A program made the translations under genes and the position numbers. The notes under the pieces were generated by a model that saw nothing but the letters and a program-made list of their open reading frames with translations, was not told where the DNA came from and searched no databases. A DNA stretch of 64,000 nt from a virus: positions 1-64,000 of the IMG/VR virus record IMGVR_UViG_3300047095_000752; one strand, 5' to 3'. Every line of letters starts with the position of its first letter. Positions within the stretch are counted from its first letter, which is position 1. Shown here piece by piece: positions 50,336 through 60,331 of this stretch.

Positions 50336-51244
50336 TTAGTCCTCTAATTGTATGCCGTGTTCTAATAAGAATTGTTTGGCTTCTTTCAGGGAACCTTTTG
50401 AACCTTTGGCTGAGTTATCTTTCCAAGTTAATAATTGTATATTTTTTCTTTTGTTGATGGCTGATTTAACTTCAACTTCATTTAGATTGTATTTTACAGT
50501 TAACTTTGAAAATAATTTAACCGGAATTATATGATCTACTACATAAGAATCGGGATCTTTTATAAAGTTATTGTAGTTTGGATCTGATTTCATATGGTTT
50601 TGGATCCATTTTTTAGAATGTGGATTTCTCAATCTTAAATTTAAAGGAATTTCTTCTCGATTTGGGTTCCACCTTGAGTGGGTTTCACCAAAATTTTTTT
50701 CTAACCAGCATTGTTTACATCGATATCCTTGTTGAAAATTATTAAATGAACTAATAGATTCACAACCACATTTACATCTATATTTCATTTTAGTGTAATT
50801 ATTAATATACTCGGTTTCTAATAGTTCATACCCTTCACCTTTGAAGTGATTACAAACTTGTTCATATGTTAATTTTTCGTTACCACCACATTTTGCGCAT
50901 CTTCTATCTCTTTGAAAATTACTAAATGATGTTAAACTTTTGTTACCGCAATTGCATTTATATCGCATTGGAGTTATATTGTTAATATATTCAGTTTCTA
51001 ACAATTCACAGCCTTGTTCTTTGAAAGAATTGTAGACATACTCGAAATTATGTTTCTCATTACCACCACATTTTGCGCATCGGTGACCTCTTTTAAAAGT
51101 ATCGAGTCGTATTTCACTTTTATTACCACAACTACAACGATATTTCATCGAGGTTTTATTATTAATATATTTGGACTCTAACAGTTCACACCCTTCATCA
51201 AAAAAGATCTTTTCAACTTCTTGTTGTGTTAATTTTGTAGACAT
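50336..51244 (-). CDS. HNH endonuclease with zinc-finger repeats
   Basis: 302 aa. Three tandem repeats of about 55 residues (GCELLESKYINNKTSMKY, GCELLETEYINNITPMRY, GYELLETEYINNYTKMKY) each end in a treble-clef-like C-x-C…C-x-x-C site (RCAKCGGNEK). The C-terminus is an HNH-like nuclease (VVDHIIPVKLFSKL, NIQLLTWKDNSAKG). Closely related in repeat sequence to 54326-55270 and more distantly to 39583-40578. It follows RNA polymerase beta by 3 bases. Probably a mobile freestanding homing endonuclease. Confidence 0.78.
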   Translation of the reverse strand: MSTKLTQQEVEKIFFDEGCELLESKYINNKTSMKYRCSCGNKSEIRLDTFKRGHRCAKCGGNEKHNFEYVYNSFKEQGCELLETEYINNITPMRYKCNCGNKSLTSFSNFQRDRRCAKCGGNEKLTYEQVCNHFKGEGYELLETEYINNYTKMKYRCKCGCESISSFNNFQQGYRCKQCWLEKNFGETHSRWNPNREEIPLNLRLRNPHSKKWIQNHMKSDPNYNNFIKDPDSYVVDHIIPVKLFSKLTVKYNLNEVEVKSAINKRKNIQLLTWKDNSAKGSKGSLKEAKQFLLEHGIQLED

Positions 51245-51247
51245 ATA

Positions 51248-54200
51248 TCAGTCCTCTAATTCAAGTCCAATTGTTTTAAACATCGCATTCAGGAGGCTCA
51301 ATGTGCGGGGTTTATCCGGCGCATCGTTCTCAAGAAGGATCTCTTCGTTTTGAAGGATATCTGATAATACTCGGAGCTTCTTTCCGGGCGAATCCGAATG
51401 CGTCGTCAGAAATTCCTCAATTGTGATCTCAGCGCCCTGTGCGCACAATGCCCAGATTTCCATTTCGCCAAGTTTGTGCCCACCAGATAATTTCTTACCA
51501 CCAACCGGTTGGAGTGTTGTATTGACGTATGGTCCAACGGATCGACTGATAATTTTATCTTCACTGCGGTGGATCAGCTTCTGAAAATATATTGATCCAA
51601 CAGCAATTGGATTCTTAAAGCATTTTTTATCGTCTATATACAAGGACTGTTTATATTCAGATCCGGTTAACTTCATGATCTGATCCAATTGTTGTGGAGT
51701 TATGCTGTTAAATGGAGGCTGCACAATCTGTATATCATCCAGAGCTTCGCAGATATCCTTCTCATAGAGAATGTTTTGAAAACGTTTGTAGGTTGTAGCT
51801 GCATAAATCTTATCGTCTGAGTTATCAAACAATTCTAAAAACTTTTGTAACTTCTTGTTCGCTTTATCGGAAAGTTTTCCATTCTTGTGATGATCAGACA
51901 TAAGATAAGTTTTCATATTATACAAGGCTTCGGTGGAATGTAGCTCGTATAACTGCCCACAGTTCATGCGGCTGATAATACCAAGGGGATTCACAATGAT
52001 CTCAACGTGACGACCGTCCGCCAGTTGAGGCATCTGATCCTTTGGGATGATCTTGGATATAATTCCTTTTGCCCCATGCCTGTTCGATACTTTATCCCCA
52101 ACAGAGATCTTAGATTTATGGATCCCTTTTAGGATGATCTTGATCCCTTCGATGTTCTTGCCCTTCTCGCTGTATTTAGCCGATTTCTTTGGGGGCGGTG
52201 CGTCGCTTACATGTAACTTGGACAATTCATAAAAATCAAGAATATTATCAATCTTTTCATTACTCATATATTCGGACAGTTGCTTACGAATTTCATTTAA
52301 CCGACCATTCTGATTTTTGATCAAAGTTTTAATGAAATTATGGAACTGAGGAATTTGTTTGTTCCAAGTATTAGGGTAAAGTTCAATACTAGTTATTTCA
52401 CAATCAATCGGAATTACCATATTATTTGGTTCGGTATTTATACTTTCAATACCGTCATGTCCGATATGCTTTAATTTAGCGTAAATCTCACCCTTTTTTA
52501 GCTTATCTCCAACCGAAGGTAAAGGCTTATAAGAATCATCGAGTAAACTTAGAAGGATCTGACCACCTTCAATTTCAAATGATAATTCTACAGTGTGTAA
52601 CGATGTGTAACGATCCACCACATCTTCTGAAATGACGATACCATCCTCGTAATTATAACCTTCCCAGATCGCGACCGCTGTCGTCAGATTATGCCCCAAT
52701 GTCAAATCGCCATCTTTGAAAAATTTGGAAATAGCAATAACATCATCTTTCTCGAATTTATCACCAACTTGCAAATCAGAATACATATAATCAGCACTAT
52801 TCAAATACATTGGACGATATGACAGCTTAAAAATATCAATATTACCAGACTCGTATTTAATAACAATGAATTCGTGAGATTTATAGGCGACCTCACCATC
52901 TTCCTTGGCAATTTGCTTGAAAGATGTATATTCAAAATATTTATCTTCCCAACCAGTTTTGATGAATGGCTTCGTTGCATTTTCAAGTAAAATTGACTGT
53001 TTCATCTGACCTGATGCCATTTGAAGTCTGGTTTGATCGTTGTTACTTAAAAATGGAACTAAGGTTATAGGATGACTACAGACCATATCCAAATCAGACT
53101 CCGTCATGCGCCCAGTCTCATCAATTTTAGCGCCGGGACAGAAATTTAAAATAACACCACAACCATCTCGATCTGGGGTGTCAGCAGGGCAGAAGATCCC
53201 ATAATGTGATGGATCCAAGTTCTTTAGGTGGCTTGGAGTTTTGCTCTTAGTGAAACTTCCGGGTCCAATAATTGTACTCTGTGTTAATGCTGAGATTTCG
53301 CCAAGTGGATTATAAGGGAAATTATGGTGAATGATTGAACTTACATTACAAGAGTCGAGAAGTATAGTAGTCGGAATTTTGAACTTAACACGCTTATTAT
53401 CATTGAGGATACAGATCATATCAAATACAGATCGGATTAAATTATATAAGACATACTCGGAAAACCGAATTCTTTTATTTTCTAAGGATGTATCAGACTT
53501 TGTACCCTCACTCAGAGAATATAGTAACTCCAGAACTGGAGAATTGGTTTTCATGTATGATTTGGAGAATGTATCAATCTCAACTGAATTTGAGATCGCA
53601 AAAAGAATTGATCTTCCCTTCTTGAGATTATCTGTGATCGCCACATTACTAGTACGGTAAGCTCCGAGTAATTCGATCAGTTTGGATTCTTTATTACCCT
53701 TCCAGAGTGTATTACACCGAGCTACTAACTGCTCGATAGCGGGGTTCTCGTTTGGAAGAGAATCTACGAAGGTTTGAAATTCTTCTCGCTTATACATCGC
53801 ACAAATGATATTTTCAATAGGAATATCTTTATAAAATTTCATATGGTTGAGAAAGATCTTGACAAGAAACGAATCGTCTTTATCAATTCCAGCACGCATG
53901 GAGATTACATTATTCTTGAAATTAAGAATCGTTTTATTCCGAACCACACGGTGAATGACAGGTTCGTCGATTAGCTGGAATACAGGGACTTTTAGTAGAC
54001 CGCCAATATAAAAGAATTGATCTTGGAGGAGTTCTGGTACTTGGATCGTATATACATGTTCTTTTTTAATAGTTTTCTTTTGAGTCAATTCATTTACATG
54101 GATCTTTAAAGTACGATAAATGCTCTTTTTAATTTCTTCCTTGCGCTTGCGCTTATTCTTCGCCCATGTGATTTTTACGAATTTCCAATTTTCTAAGAGA

Positions 54201-54286
54201 TCAATGTTTTGGAATAATCCTCCGATTGCGCCCTTGACTCGATCATAGTCCCATTCGTAACTTCTCTGCTCAAATGTAGTTTTCAT
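51248..54286 (-). CDS. RNA polymerase beta subunit (phage-encoded, single chain)
   Basis: 1012 aa, shorter than cellular RpoB but one polypeptide. Recognisable conserved regions: GIFCPADTPDRDGCGV near residue 360 (fork region), EGYNYEDGIVISEDV, KISVGDKVSNRHGAKGIISK, VNPLGIISRMNCGQLYELHS, and the C-terminal clamp GGKKLSGGHKLGEMEIWALC. Together with beta' it forms the catalytic core; no alpha, omega or sigma gene is visible here. Phage phiKZ- and PBS1/AR9-type polymerases split beta into two genes, whereas this one is intact. ATG after GAGGAA. Endonuclease genes lie on both sides. Confidence 0.93.
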   Translation of the reverse strand: MKTTFEQRSYEWDYDRVKGAIGGLFQNIDLLENWKFVKITWAKNKRKRKEEIKKSIYRTLKIHVNELTQKKTIKKEHVYTIQVPELLQDQFFYIGGLLKVPVFQLIDEPVIHRVVRNKTILNFKNNVISMRAGIDKDDSFLVKIFLNHMKFYKDIPIENIICAMYKREEFQTFVDSLPNENPAIEQLVARCNTLWKGNKESKLIELLGAYRTSNVAITDNLKKGRSILFAISNSVEIDTFSKSYMKTNSPVLELLYSLSEGTKSDTSLENKRIRFSEYVLYNLIRSVFDMICILNDNKRVKFKIPTTILLDSCNVSSIIHHNFPYNPLGEISALTQSTIIGPGSFTKSKTPSHLKNLDPSHYGIFCPADTPDRDGCGVILNFCPGAKIDETGRMTESDLDMVCSHPITLVPFLSNNDQTRLQMASGQMKQSILLENATKPFIKTGWEDKYFEYTSFKQIAKEDGEVAYKSHEFIVIKYESGNIDIFKLSYRPMYLNSADYMYSDLQVGDKFEKDDVIAISKFFKDGDLTLGHNLTTAVAIWEGYNYEDGIVISEDVVDRYTSLHTVELSFEIEGGQILLSLLDDSYKPLPSVGDKLKKGEIYAKLKHIGHDGIESINTEPNNMVIPIDCEITSIELYPNTWNKQIPQFHNFIKTLIKNQNGRLNEIRKQLSEYMSNEKIDNILDFYELSKLHVSDAPPPKKSAKYSEKGKNIEGIKIILKGIHKSKISVGDKVSNRHGAKGIISKIIPKDQMPQLADGRHVEIIVNPLGIISRMNCGQLYELHSTEALYNMKTYLMSDHHKNGKLSDKANKKLQKFLELFDNSDDKIYAATTYKRFQNILYEKDICEALDDIQIVQPPFNSITPQQLDQIMKLTGSEYKQSLYIDDKKCFKNPIAVGSIYFQKLIHRSEDKIISRSVGPYVNTTLQPVGGKKLSGGHKLGEMEIWALCAQGAEITIEEFLTTHSDSPGKKLRVLSDILQNEEILLENDAPDKPRTLSLLNAMFKTIGLELED

Positions 54287-54325
54287 ATTGATATATTTCC
54301 TCGTGTGCTAAGATGAGTGATTATA

Positions 54326-55270
54326 TCAAATAGTATGGTAAACTGTCAATTTTTCGTTGAACCAAGCCATGAATTCTTCTTGGATGTATTTTCCGCCTTT
54401 AGATCCATTTTCTTTTTGAGGTATTATTCTTAAGTTTTCCCGGAGGTTACATATTTCTTTAACAATTGTTTGCCCGTAGATATTATCAAGATCATTATCG
54501 ATAAAAGCTATTCTCGGATAAATATGATCTACCGTATAATCAGATTTATTCCATCGATTTCCCGTTGCCTTGGCTGTTTTTTGTGATTGGGTATAATCCG
54601 TGTATTTTGGATCATCCGATAAAATGTAAAGTTTTTTAAGATCAAACCTTAAATATCCAGCCCTAGCCAGACGTGTTCTATCTTGTTGGAATCTAAAATG
54701 GTTTTTACCGGTATTTTTTTTATATCCACATTCTCTACATCGTTGATCATTTTGAAAATTATTATATGTTATTAAACTTTCCTCCCCACACTCACATCTA
54801 TATTTCATTTTAGTATGATTATTAATGTACTTAGTTTCTAAAAGTTCACAACCTTCATTTTTAAAGATCTTATATACAGTTTCATATGTTAACTTTTCTT
54901 TACCCGAACATTTTCTACACCGTTGTTCCAAATGTTTAAAATTACTATATTCTATCACGCTTATGTTATCACATGAACATCTATACCTCATTTTAGTATG
55001 GGCATTTATATACTCTGTTTCTAGTAGTTCGCAGCCTTTGTCTTTAAAAGAATTGTAAACATCTTCAAATTTAAGTTTTTCAGATCCGCCACATTTAGCG
55101 CATCTTCGATTGTGACTTTTAAAATTATTAAATATTATTTCACTTTTATTACCACATGAACACTGATACCTCATTTTAGTTGCATTATTAATATATTCAG
55201 TTTCTAATAATTCGCAGCCTTGTTCTTTGAAATAATTATAAACAACATCATATGTTAATTTAACCGGCAT
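54326..55270 (-). CDS. HNH endonuclease with zinc-finger repeats, between beta and beta' genes
   Basis: 314 aa. Same plan as 50336-51244: three C-x-C…C-x-x-C repeats (GCELLETEYINNATKMRY, GCELLETEYINAHTKMRY, GCELLETKYINNHTKMKY), then an HNH-like domain (YTVDHIYPRIAFIDND, NLRIIPQKENGSKGG). Inserted between the two RNA polymerase genes in the same orientation. A probable homing endonuclease targeting the polymerase locus of relatives. Confidence 0.8.
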   Translation of the reverse strand: MPVKLTYDVVYNYFKEQGCELLETEYINNATKMRYQCSCGNKSEIIFNNFKSHNRRCAKCGGSEKLKFEDVYNSFKDKGCELLETEYINAHTKMRYRCSCDNISVIEYSNFKHLEQRCRKCSGKEKLTYETVYKIFKNEGCELLETKYINNHTKMKYRCECGEESLITYNNFQNDQRCRECGYKKNTGKNHFRFQQDRTRLARAGYLRFDLKKLYILSDDPKYTDYTQSQKTAKATGNRWNKSDYTVDHIYPRIAFIDNDLDNIYGQTIVKEICNLRENLRIIPQKENGSKGGKYIQEEFMAWFNEKLTVYHTI

Positions 55271-55284
55271 ATCTACAGTCCTAA

Positions 55285-57993
55285 TTAAAGTCTAAACAAT
55301 TTTGAAATAGCGCTCGGGGTGTCTGCACTGGAGCTTGTAACACCATCGAGTAATCGATTCTTTAGTCGGGCGAATGAAATACCCAATAACCATGATGAGA
55401 TCGATGGGATCTTCAAGATACTCTCAAATTTGTATGGAAAGTTATTTCGATTCGGGATCGTGCGCCACATCTTCTTGTCGGACCACATCATCGCGCTTGC
55501 AATCGTCTCGTAATGTACAAGCATTATATTTCCGTACTGACTAAAAATACTATTTAGAGCCAATACGAGATCAATTGGTTCATTCACTTCCTTCAAATCG
55601 GTCGGCTTGTGAAATAACTTATTTACAAGACTCATTCCAGAAATAATATCTTGGTTCTGGTTATTTTCACCAGATCCTTGCGCAACTCCAGAGGTGTGAA
55701 ATGAGCGCAATACTAACTGCGTGATACGTTCACCGATACACTGGGTAGCAACAATGCCAATCTGAGTGCTGTGTAGGATGTTCGACACATTCCCATAACA
55801 CTTCTTGCAAATGTGTTTACTCTTACAATAAATGGGGCTGCGAAGTTGAATTTTACGTCCAATCAGAGCTTTATAATTATCACGAGTTATTAAGAATAAA
55901 GACCCATCCTTACCGACGATATAGCGCCAAATTAAAGTTCTGGCCAAAGCTTCGCTTTTACTATCGTCAATTCGACCAGTCTTATCACGAACAATGACCT
56001 CCAAATTCATGTATTCCGTAGTTTTGCAGTCGTCCACATCTCCCAGTTCCATATTTACGGTACTGTAGATCAATTGGCGGGTGATATAGCCACTGCTTGA
56101 AGTTGAGAGTGCCGTGTCGAGCAGACCCTTACGAGTACCCCAAGCACTGTTGAAATAATCTTTCTGCTTCATACCACGTACAAGACTTGCACGAATGAGA
56201 TCTGGACGAAGCTTGTTAGTCACGTCCGCTACGTACCCACGAGCCACTGTAAGCTGTAGAAGCTGGTCCATCGACCCACGAGCACCAGACTCAGTGAAAA
56301 TGTAATATGGCTTCTTCTTGATCTTAGCGTGAATCTTTTTATTGGTGGATATTTTTAACATATCTTTTTGGATATCACCAGTAAGTGAGTCTGAAAATGC
56401 ATCGAACTCTGGATCATGAAGATCATCAATCGAAAGAGTGTAACCGTATTTTGTCGAAAGTCGAAACCCGAGTTCTTTAACTGCATCTAAAACTTTCATG
56501 CTGACCAATGGACTATACTTAAGAACAATATCATTCAAAATAGTTTTTAGAAGTTTATTGTCAACTGTCTCATTAATAACATGATAATCTTCGGGTAAAC
56601 ATTGATTGAAAAGGAGTCTTTCCTTTGACATGACGACGTTCTTATATTCATATCTTTTATTGGTGTTATTTTTTGTAGCAGTGTAGATCACTAAAATAAG
56701 GTCCTGATTTGGCTTTGGAACGATCTCGCCATCGGCAGGAGATAAAAGATTATTCCAAATTCCGATCTTTTCATTAATATCTTTGGCGCATCGGTCGGTT
56801 ACAGCTATATAAATAGCCATCTGATCGCCGTCAAAATCTGCGTTATAAGCTCCGCAAATAAGGGGGTGAATCATGATAGTATTGCCGGGGTTAATCTTAA
56901 TATGAAATGCCAGTACAGACATTCGGTGGAGTGTCGGTTGGCGATTTAATATGCATACTCGATTCTTAACGAAGTCTTCTAAATAAGTCATTAATTGTGT
57001 GTCATTTTCAACAATACATTTATCAATTAATTCTGAAGCCTTATTATGTCTATTCACAACCTTCCGGTTTACAAGATAAGTAATAAGTTTTGGTTTAAAC
57101 ATTTCAAGCAAGATTAAATATGGGATCCGACATTCATCCAAATGTAATGTCGGATCCGGGCTAATTACCGCGCGACCGGAGAAGTCCACGCGCTTACCAA
57201 GGATATTTCCTCGAATGAGTCCATTCTTCTTGCTTAGCTTATCCATAATATATTCATAAATTTCAATAGCATGGGTTTGAATAGCTCTAAAATATATAAT
57301 ATGAATATCACTATTTTCTTTTATTTCAAAGTTCATATCCCGAATTCGAGATGTTCTCATTAATAACTCTCTATAATTTCGGTTTAAAGCATCGGTTGTA
57401 TAACTACCATTATTATTTTTATTTATATTTCTAAATGCTGGAGGCATAACAATAACATTATTGCAAATCATTATGTCTTCATTATCAGTTATGAATTTAA
57501 GTTCTGGCTTTTCAGAATCTTTACATAGATAAAGTATGTATGATTTTGTACCTTCGACCCCGACCAACTTTTTGGCTGGATCGTCAACATTAGGATCGAA
57601 TTCCACCAGTTCCGCTTCATCATTAAAAATATATTCAACTTTATAAAACAACATATTATAAAGGACTTTTTTAATTCCGGGCTTAGCCTTGAGGATAATC
57701 ATATAAATCAAAGGATTTAGGATAGGAAAAGGTAGTGCAATCTTAGCGTAACGCTTCGCTCGCTCTTCTGAGGACGTTATCTCGACGTTACATACTTTAC
57801 ATACATCCTCGTCACCATGAGGTCCACGGTATATGGATCTTGAACATCCACACTTATAGGATCGAAGTGGACCAAAAATCTGTTGGGAGAACAGACCTGC
57901 GGGTGTAAGCTTACAATTTTCATCGATCTTATCCGCTGTAATTTCTGGTAAATCTTGTGTAAATTCATCGATATTGAAGTGTTTTAGTTTCAC
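55285..57993 (-). CDS. RNA polymerase beta' subunit (phage-encoded, single chain)
   Basis: 902 aa, GTG start after AGGAG. An N-terminal zinc site has Cys at about 48, 50, 65 and 68 (KCGCSRSIYRGP, VCKVC). Then come GKRVDFSGRAVISPDPTL and the active-site loop YNADFDGDQMAIY (about 383-395; three Asp bind catalytic magnesium). The bridge-helix/trigger region is TESGARGSMDQLLQL, a second zinc cluster is KSKHICKKCYG, and the C-terminal segment is LRSFHTSGVAQGSGENN. Smaller than RpoC but unsplit. It would transcribe phage genes with the beta chain, most simply from the TATATATWWAWTAKTG promoters. Confidence 0.94.
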   Translation of the reverse strand: MKLKHFNIDEFTQDLPEITADKIDENCKLTPAGLFSQQIFGPLRSYKCGCSRSIYRGPHGDEDVCKVCNVEITSSEERAKRYAKIALPFPILNPLIYMIILKAKPGIKKVLYNMLFYKVEYIFNDEAELVEFDPNVDDPAKKLVGVEGTKSYILYLCKDSEKPELKFITDNEDIMICNNVIVMPPAFRNINKNNNGSYTTDALNRNYRELLMRTSRIRDMNFEIKENSDIHIIYFRAIQTHAIEIYEYIMDKLSKKNGLIRGNILGKRVDFSGRAVISPDPTLHLDECRIPYLILLEMFKPKLITYLVNRKVVNRHNKASELIDKCIVENDTQLMTYLEDFVKNRVCILNRQPTLHRMSVLAFHIKINPGNTIMIHPLICGAYNADFDGDQMAIYIAVTDRCAKDINEKIGIWNNLLSPADGEIVPKPNQDLILVIYTATKNNTNKRYEYKNVVMSKERLLFNQCLPEDYHVINETVDNKLLKTILNDIVLKYSPLVSMKVLDAVKELGFRLSTKYGYTLSIDDLHDPEFDAFSDSLTGDIQKDMLKISTNKKIHAKIKKKPYYIFTESGARGSMDQLLQLTVARGYVADVTNKLRPDLIRASLVRGMKQKDYFNSAWGTRKGLLDTALSTSSSGYITRQLIYSTVNMELGDVDDCKTTEYMNLEVIVRDKTGRIDDSKSEALARTLIWRYIVGKDGSLFLITRDNYKALIGRKIQLRSPIYCKSKHICKKCYGNVSNILHSTQIGIVATQCIGERITQLVLRSFHTSGVAQGSGENNQNQDIISGMSLVNKLFHKPTDLKEVNEPIDLVLALNSIFSQYGNIMLVHYETIASAMMWSDKKMWRTIPNRNNFPYKFESILKIPSISSWLLGISFARLKNRLLDGVTSSSADTPSAISKLFRL

Positions 57994-58002
57994 TAGAGAA
58001 TT

Positions 58003-58024
58003 CTCCTAAGAATATATATAAATT
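58003..58024 (-). promoter_or_regulatory. AT-rich element upstream of beta' gene
   Basis: The - strand reads TAATTTATATATATTCTTAGGAG, running straight into the ribosome site. A similar TATATATTCTAAAAGGAG precedes the gene at 1084. It may be a promoter with almost no leader, or only an AT-rich gap. Confidence 0.3.
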
Positions 58025-58053
58025 ATACCACCTTCTACCGTTAGATTTCAATA

Positions 58054-58776
58054 CTATATCAAAACATACTTGTCATCGACTTTAAATGGTATCTTAGATG
58101 TACAATCTATAACTTCATGTTTATTAGCTTTTATTACGATATTATTGGTGTAACTAGAGATGCTATCCCATTTACCTAATGTTGGTGCTGGAATTTCATT
58201 TGAAATTATTGCTGTATACGAATCTGTTAATACAGGCTTTGCTTTAACATATACAAATTCTTTAAACAAATCATACATTTTACACATTTCATTCGAATCA
58301 TCATAAACTAAAATATATTCTCTAACATTGAAATGTGATTTATAAACTAATCTTACAGAGTAATCACTAAATATTAGATTATATCTTTCTTTCATATATA
58401 ATCTACTATTTATAAAATCGTGTATAATATTACTTGTGCCCCCTAATATGACATATGAACTAATTTTTTTAGGAGAATATTGTGTGGCACTTATATGAGC
58501 ATTGTGTTCTCTGTCCAAATCTATAAAACAATTGAAGAAATATTTTTTAGGGTATGACATATTGTGTCTTAGTTTATTAGAGGGATTGGTCTTTCTCCCC
58601 ACTGAAGTAAACATATAATGATTTTCAAAAAATATATAACTGGATATGTAAAGTTTAGGGTACACGTCTTTTATATGTTGGTTATTGTTATTTATAAATA
58701 TTGAGTACGATAACATTTGTATATTGTACATAGCCTTTGATATTAAACGACCATTCATAAAATCTGAGACTTGCAT
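58054..58776 (-). CDS. Hypothetical protein, 240 aa
   Basis: Tyr/Ile/Asn-rich, strand-rich protein with no signal peptide. No catalytic pattern seen. It lies downstream of the possible E2-like gene in the same direction. The JAB metal-site pattern expected in some ubiquitin-like cassettes is not present. Confidence 0.55.
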   Translation of the reverse strand: MQVSDFMNGRLISKAMYNIQMLSYSIFINNNNQHIKDVYPKLYISSYIFFENHYMFTSVGRKTNPSNKLRHNMSYPKKYFFNCFIDLDREHNAHISATQYSPKKISSYVILGGTSNIIHDFINSRLYMKERYNLIFSDYSVRLVYKSHFNVREYILVYDDSNEMCKMYDLFKEFVYVKAKPVLTDSYTAIISNEIPAPTLGKWDSISSYTNNIVIKANKHEVIDCTSKIPFKVDDKYVLI

Positions 58777-58781
58777 TATAG

Positions 58782-59417
58782 CTACGAGACCTCCTCACCG
58801 TTTATAAACATATTTGAATAACTAGACGAATCCCACCATTTCATATCAAATAACTTTATTTCTTTATATTTTTTAATATATTTTGTTGTACTTTTCATAT
58901 TTTTTGATGTAAATATATGTTCATGTATTCTATTTTTCGAAAAATGAATTCCATAATACAACGAACCTCCATTTGATTTTACTAATTTATTTTTTTGAGG
59001 CGGAGTATTATCATTCGAATGTGTTGTATATTCACAATTAAATTCAGCATATGTTTTAATTTTAACATTTTTAATATTAGACTTTCTAATATCTATTTTA
59101 CAAAAATGAGGACCTTTATAATTATTATCGTACATCATGGTCGAAAATAGGTAGTCACTCATATCGTAACTATGTAAACCACAGTATAAAGAATAAAATC
59201 TTAACTTTATATTCAAATCTCTAACAAATGAATGCGAAAGAATTCGGTTTAACACAATCGATTTACTTTTATGTTCACCCTTAACGTATATATGTTCAAT
59301 ATAATATTTAATTGAAGGTTTTACTATCCGATTGGATATCCTATCAAAAAATCTATATAAAGCAAGTATTGTATTATCTAATTCCCATATCGTATCTTCG
59401 TTAGTTGGAAGTTGCAT
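58782..59417 (-). CDS. Hypothetical protein, 211 aa
   Basis: Basic, Lys/Ser/Asn-rich; ends SSYSNMFINGEEVS. Overlaps the end of the 59401 gene by 17 bases, so translation is probably coupled. No domain recognised. Confidence 0.55.
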   Translation of the reverse strand: MQLPTNEDTIWELDNTILALYRFFDRISNRIVKPSIKYYIEHIYVKGEHKSKSIVLNRILSHSFVRDLNIKLRFYSLYCGLHSYDMSDYLFSTMMYDNNYKGPHFCKIDIRKSNIKNVKIKTYAEFNCEYTTHSNDNTPPQKNKLVKSNGGSLYYGIHFSKNRIHEHIFTSKNMKSTTKYIKKYKEIKLFDMKWWDSSSYSNMFINGEEVS

Positions 59418-60189
59418 TTAAAAGCGCCTTCAGTGATGGGTCCAGTTTATAATAATTCGTTAAATTGTATATCTTCATAGTTTCTATGACATCTTCAATT
59501 ATTTGCGAATCTATTTTTTTATGTATAAAATTCCCTATACAGTATTTATTGTTTTCATAATTTATATTTGGGTGTATGTTTTTATTTGTAAATGCTTTTA
59601 CCTCAACTAATAGATTCGAGCTATTTGTAGTAAATCTTATCTCACCCACCATAGTCCTTAATTTGACGGGTAGCCGTTTTATCATTCCAGATTCTGACTT
59701 GTACAAGTCGCATTCTATCTTATTATGTATTGTTATATTATTCCTATCAAATATAACTAAATCGTACTTGTATGAAAGTTCTTCGTTAAATGTATTATTT
59801 ACCGTTATGTTTAAAACATAATATAGATGTGTTAATATATTTCTTTTTTCGGGAATACTTATATTAATCTTACTAAACATATCTTTATAATTGTAACAAA
59901 ACTCGTCCAGTGTAGTTATCTCATTTAAAAGACTTGGGGTTATTATGATATGTTTGTTTTCTGATTTGTAAAAGATATAAAAAAAATACAAGTTATTTAA
60001 AACAATAGGGGTGATACTATATTCTTTAATTTCGGATAATATTTGATTTAAGTGTATTGTTTTATATTCGTATATTTCAATATTATGTTCTTTTTTTACA
60101 CAAATTTTATTACAGTTAAATTTATTTAAAAACGCCTTTACATTCAAGTTATTTTGTTTTGGTCTAAATAAGTTCAATAAGTTAATCAT
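59401..60189 (-). CDS. Possible E2-like (PRTRC protein B-type) protein
   Basis: 262 aa. Near residues 205-220 it reads NIHPNINYENNKYCIGNF, which follows the HPNI-x(n)-C signature around the catalytic cysteine of the ubiquitin-conjugating E2 fold and its prokaryotic relatives (candidate Cys at about 217). The preceding strands (MVGEIRFTTNSSNLLVEVKA) fit the E2 meander. Its position two genes from an E1-like ThiF protein supports a ubiquitin-like conjugation or sulfur-transfer cassette, such as the plasmid PRTRC set. The rest of the protein is too diverged for me to confirm. ATG after GAGG. Confidence 0.4.
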   Translation of the reverse strand: MINLLNLFRPKQNNLNVKAFLNKFNCNKICVKKEHNIEIYEYKTIHLNQILSEIKEYSITPIVLNNLYFFYIFYKSENKHIIITPSLLNEITTLDEFCYNYKDMFSKINISIPEKRNILTHLYYVLNITVNNTFNEELSYKYDLVIFDRNNITIHNKIECDLYKSESGMIKRLPVKLRTMVGEIRFTTNSSNLLVEVKAFTNKNIHPNINYENNKYCIGNFIHKKIDSQIIEDVIETMKIYNLTNYYKLDPSLKALLNATSN

Positions 60190-60292
60190 AAAATACCTCG
60201 CTGTTGATTAACTTGATTAGAGTCAGTTAACTTTTCCTTATAGATCAAATACTAATCAGATCCATCCTAAATTATATCAATTATCTCAATTA

Positions 60293-60324
60293 CTCCCCTA
60301 CCCCCATATAAGGGGGTAGGGGAT
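60293..60324 (-). repeat. GC-rich hairpin between cassette genes
   Basis: CCCCTACCCCC and GGGGGTAGGGG form an 11-bp stem around a 6-nt loop, just after the 60332 gene stop. There is no U-run on the - strand; possibly an mRNA processing or attenuation site. Confidence 0.6.
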
Positions 60325-60331
60325 ATAATAT

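Noticed and set aside
58054-58776. JAB/MPN deubiquitinase partner of the E1/E2-like genes
   Set aside because: No HxH…D metal-site pattern is visible in the sequence.
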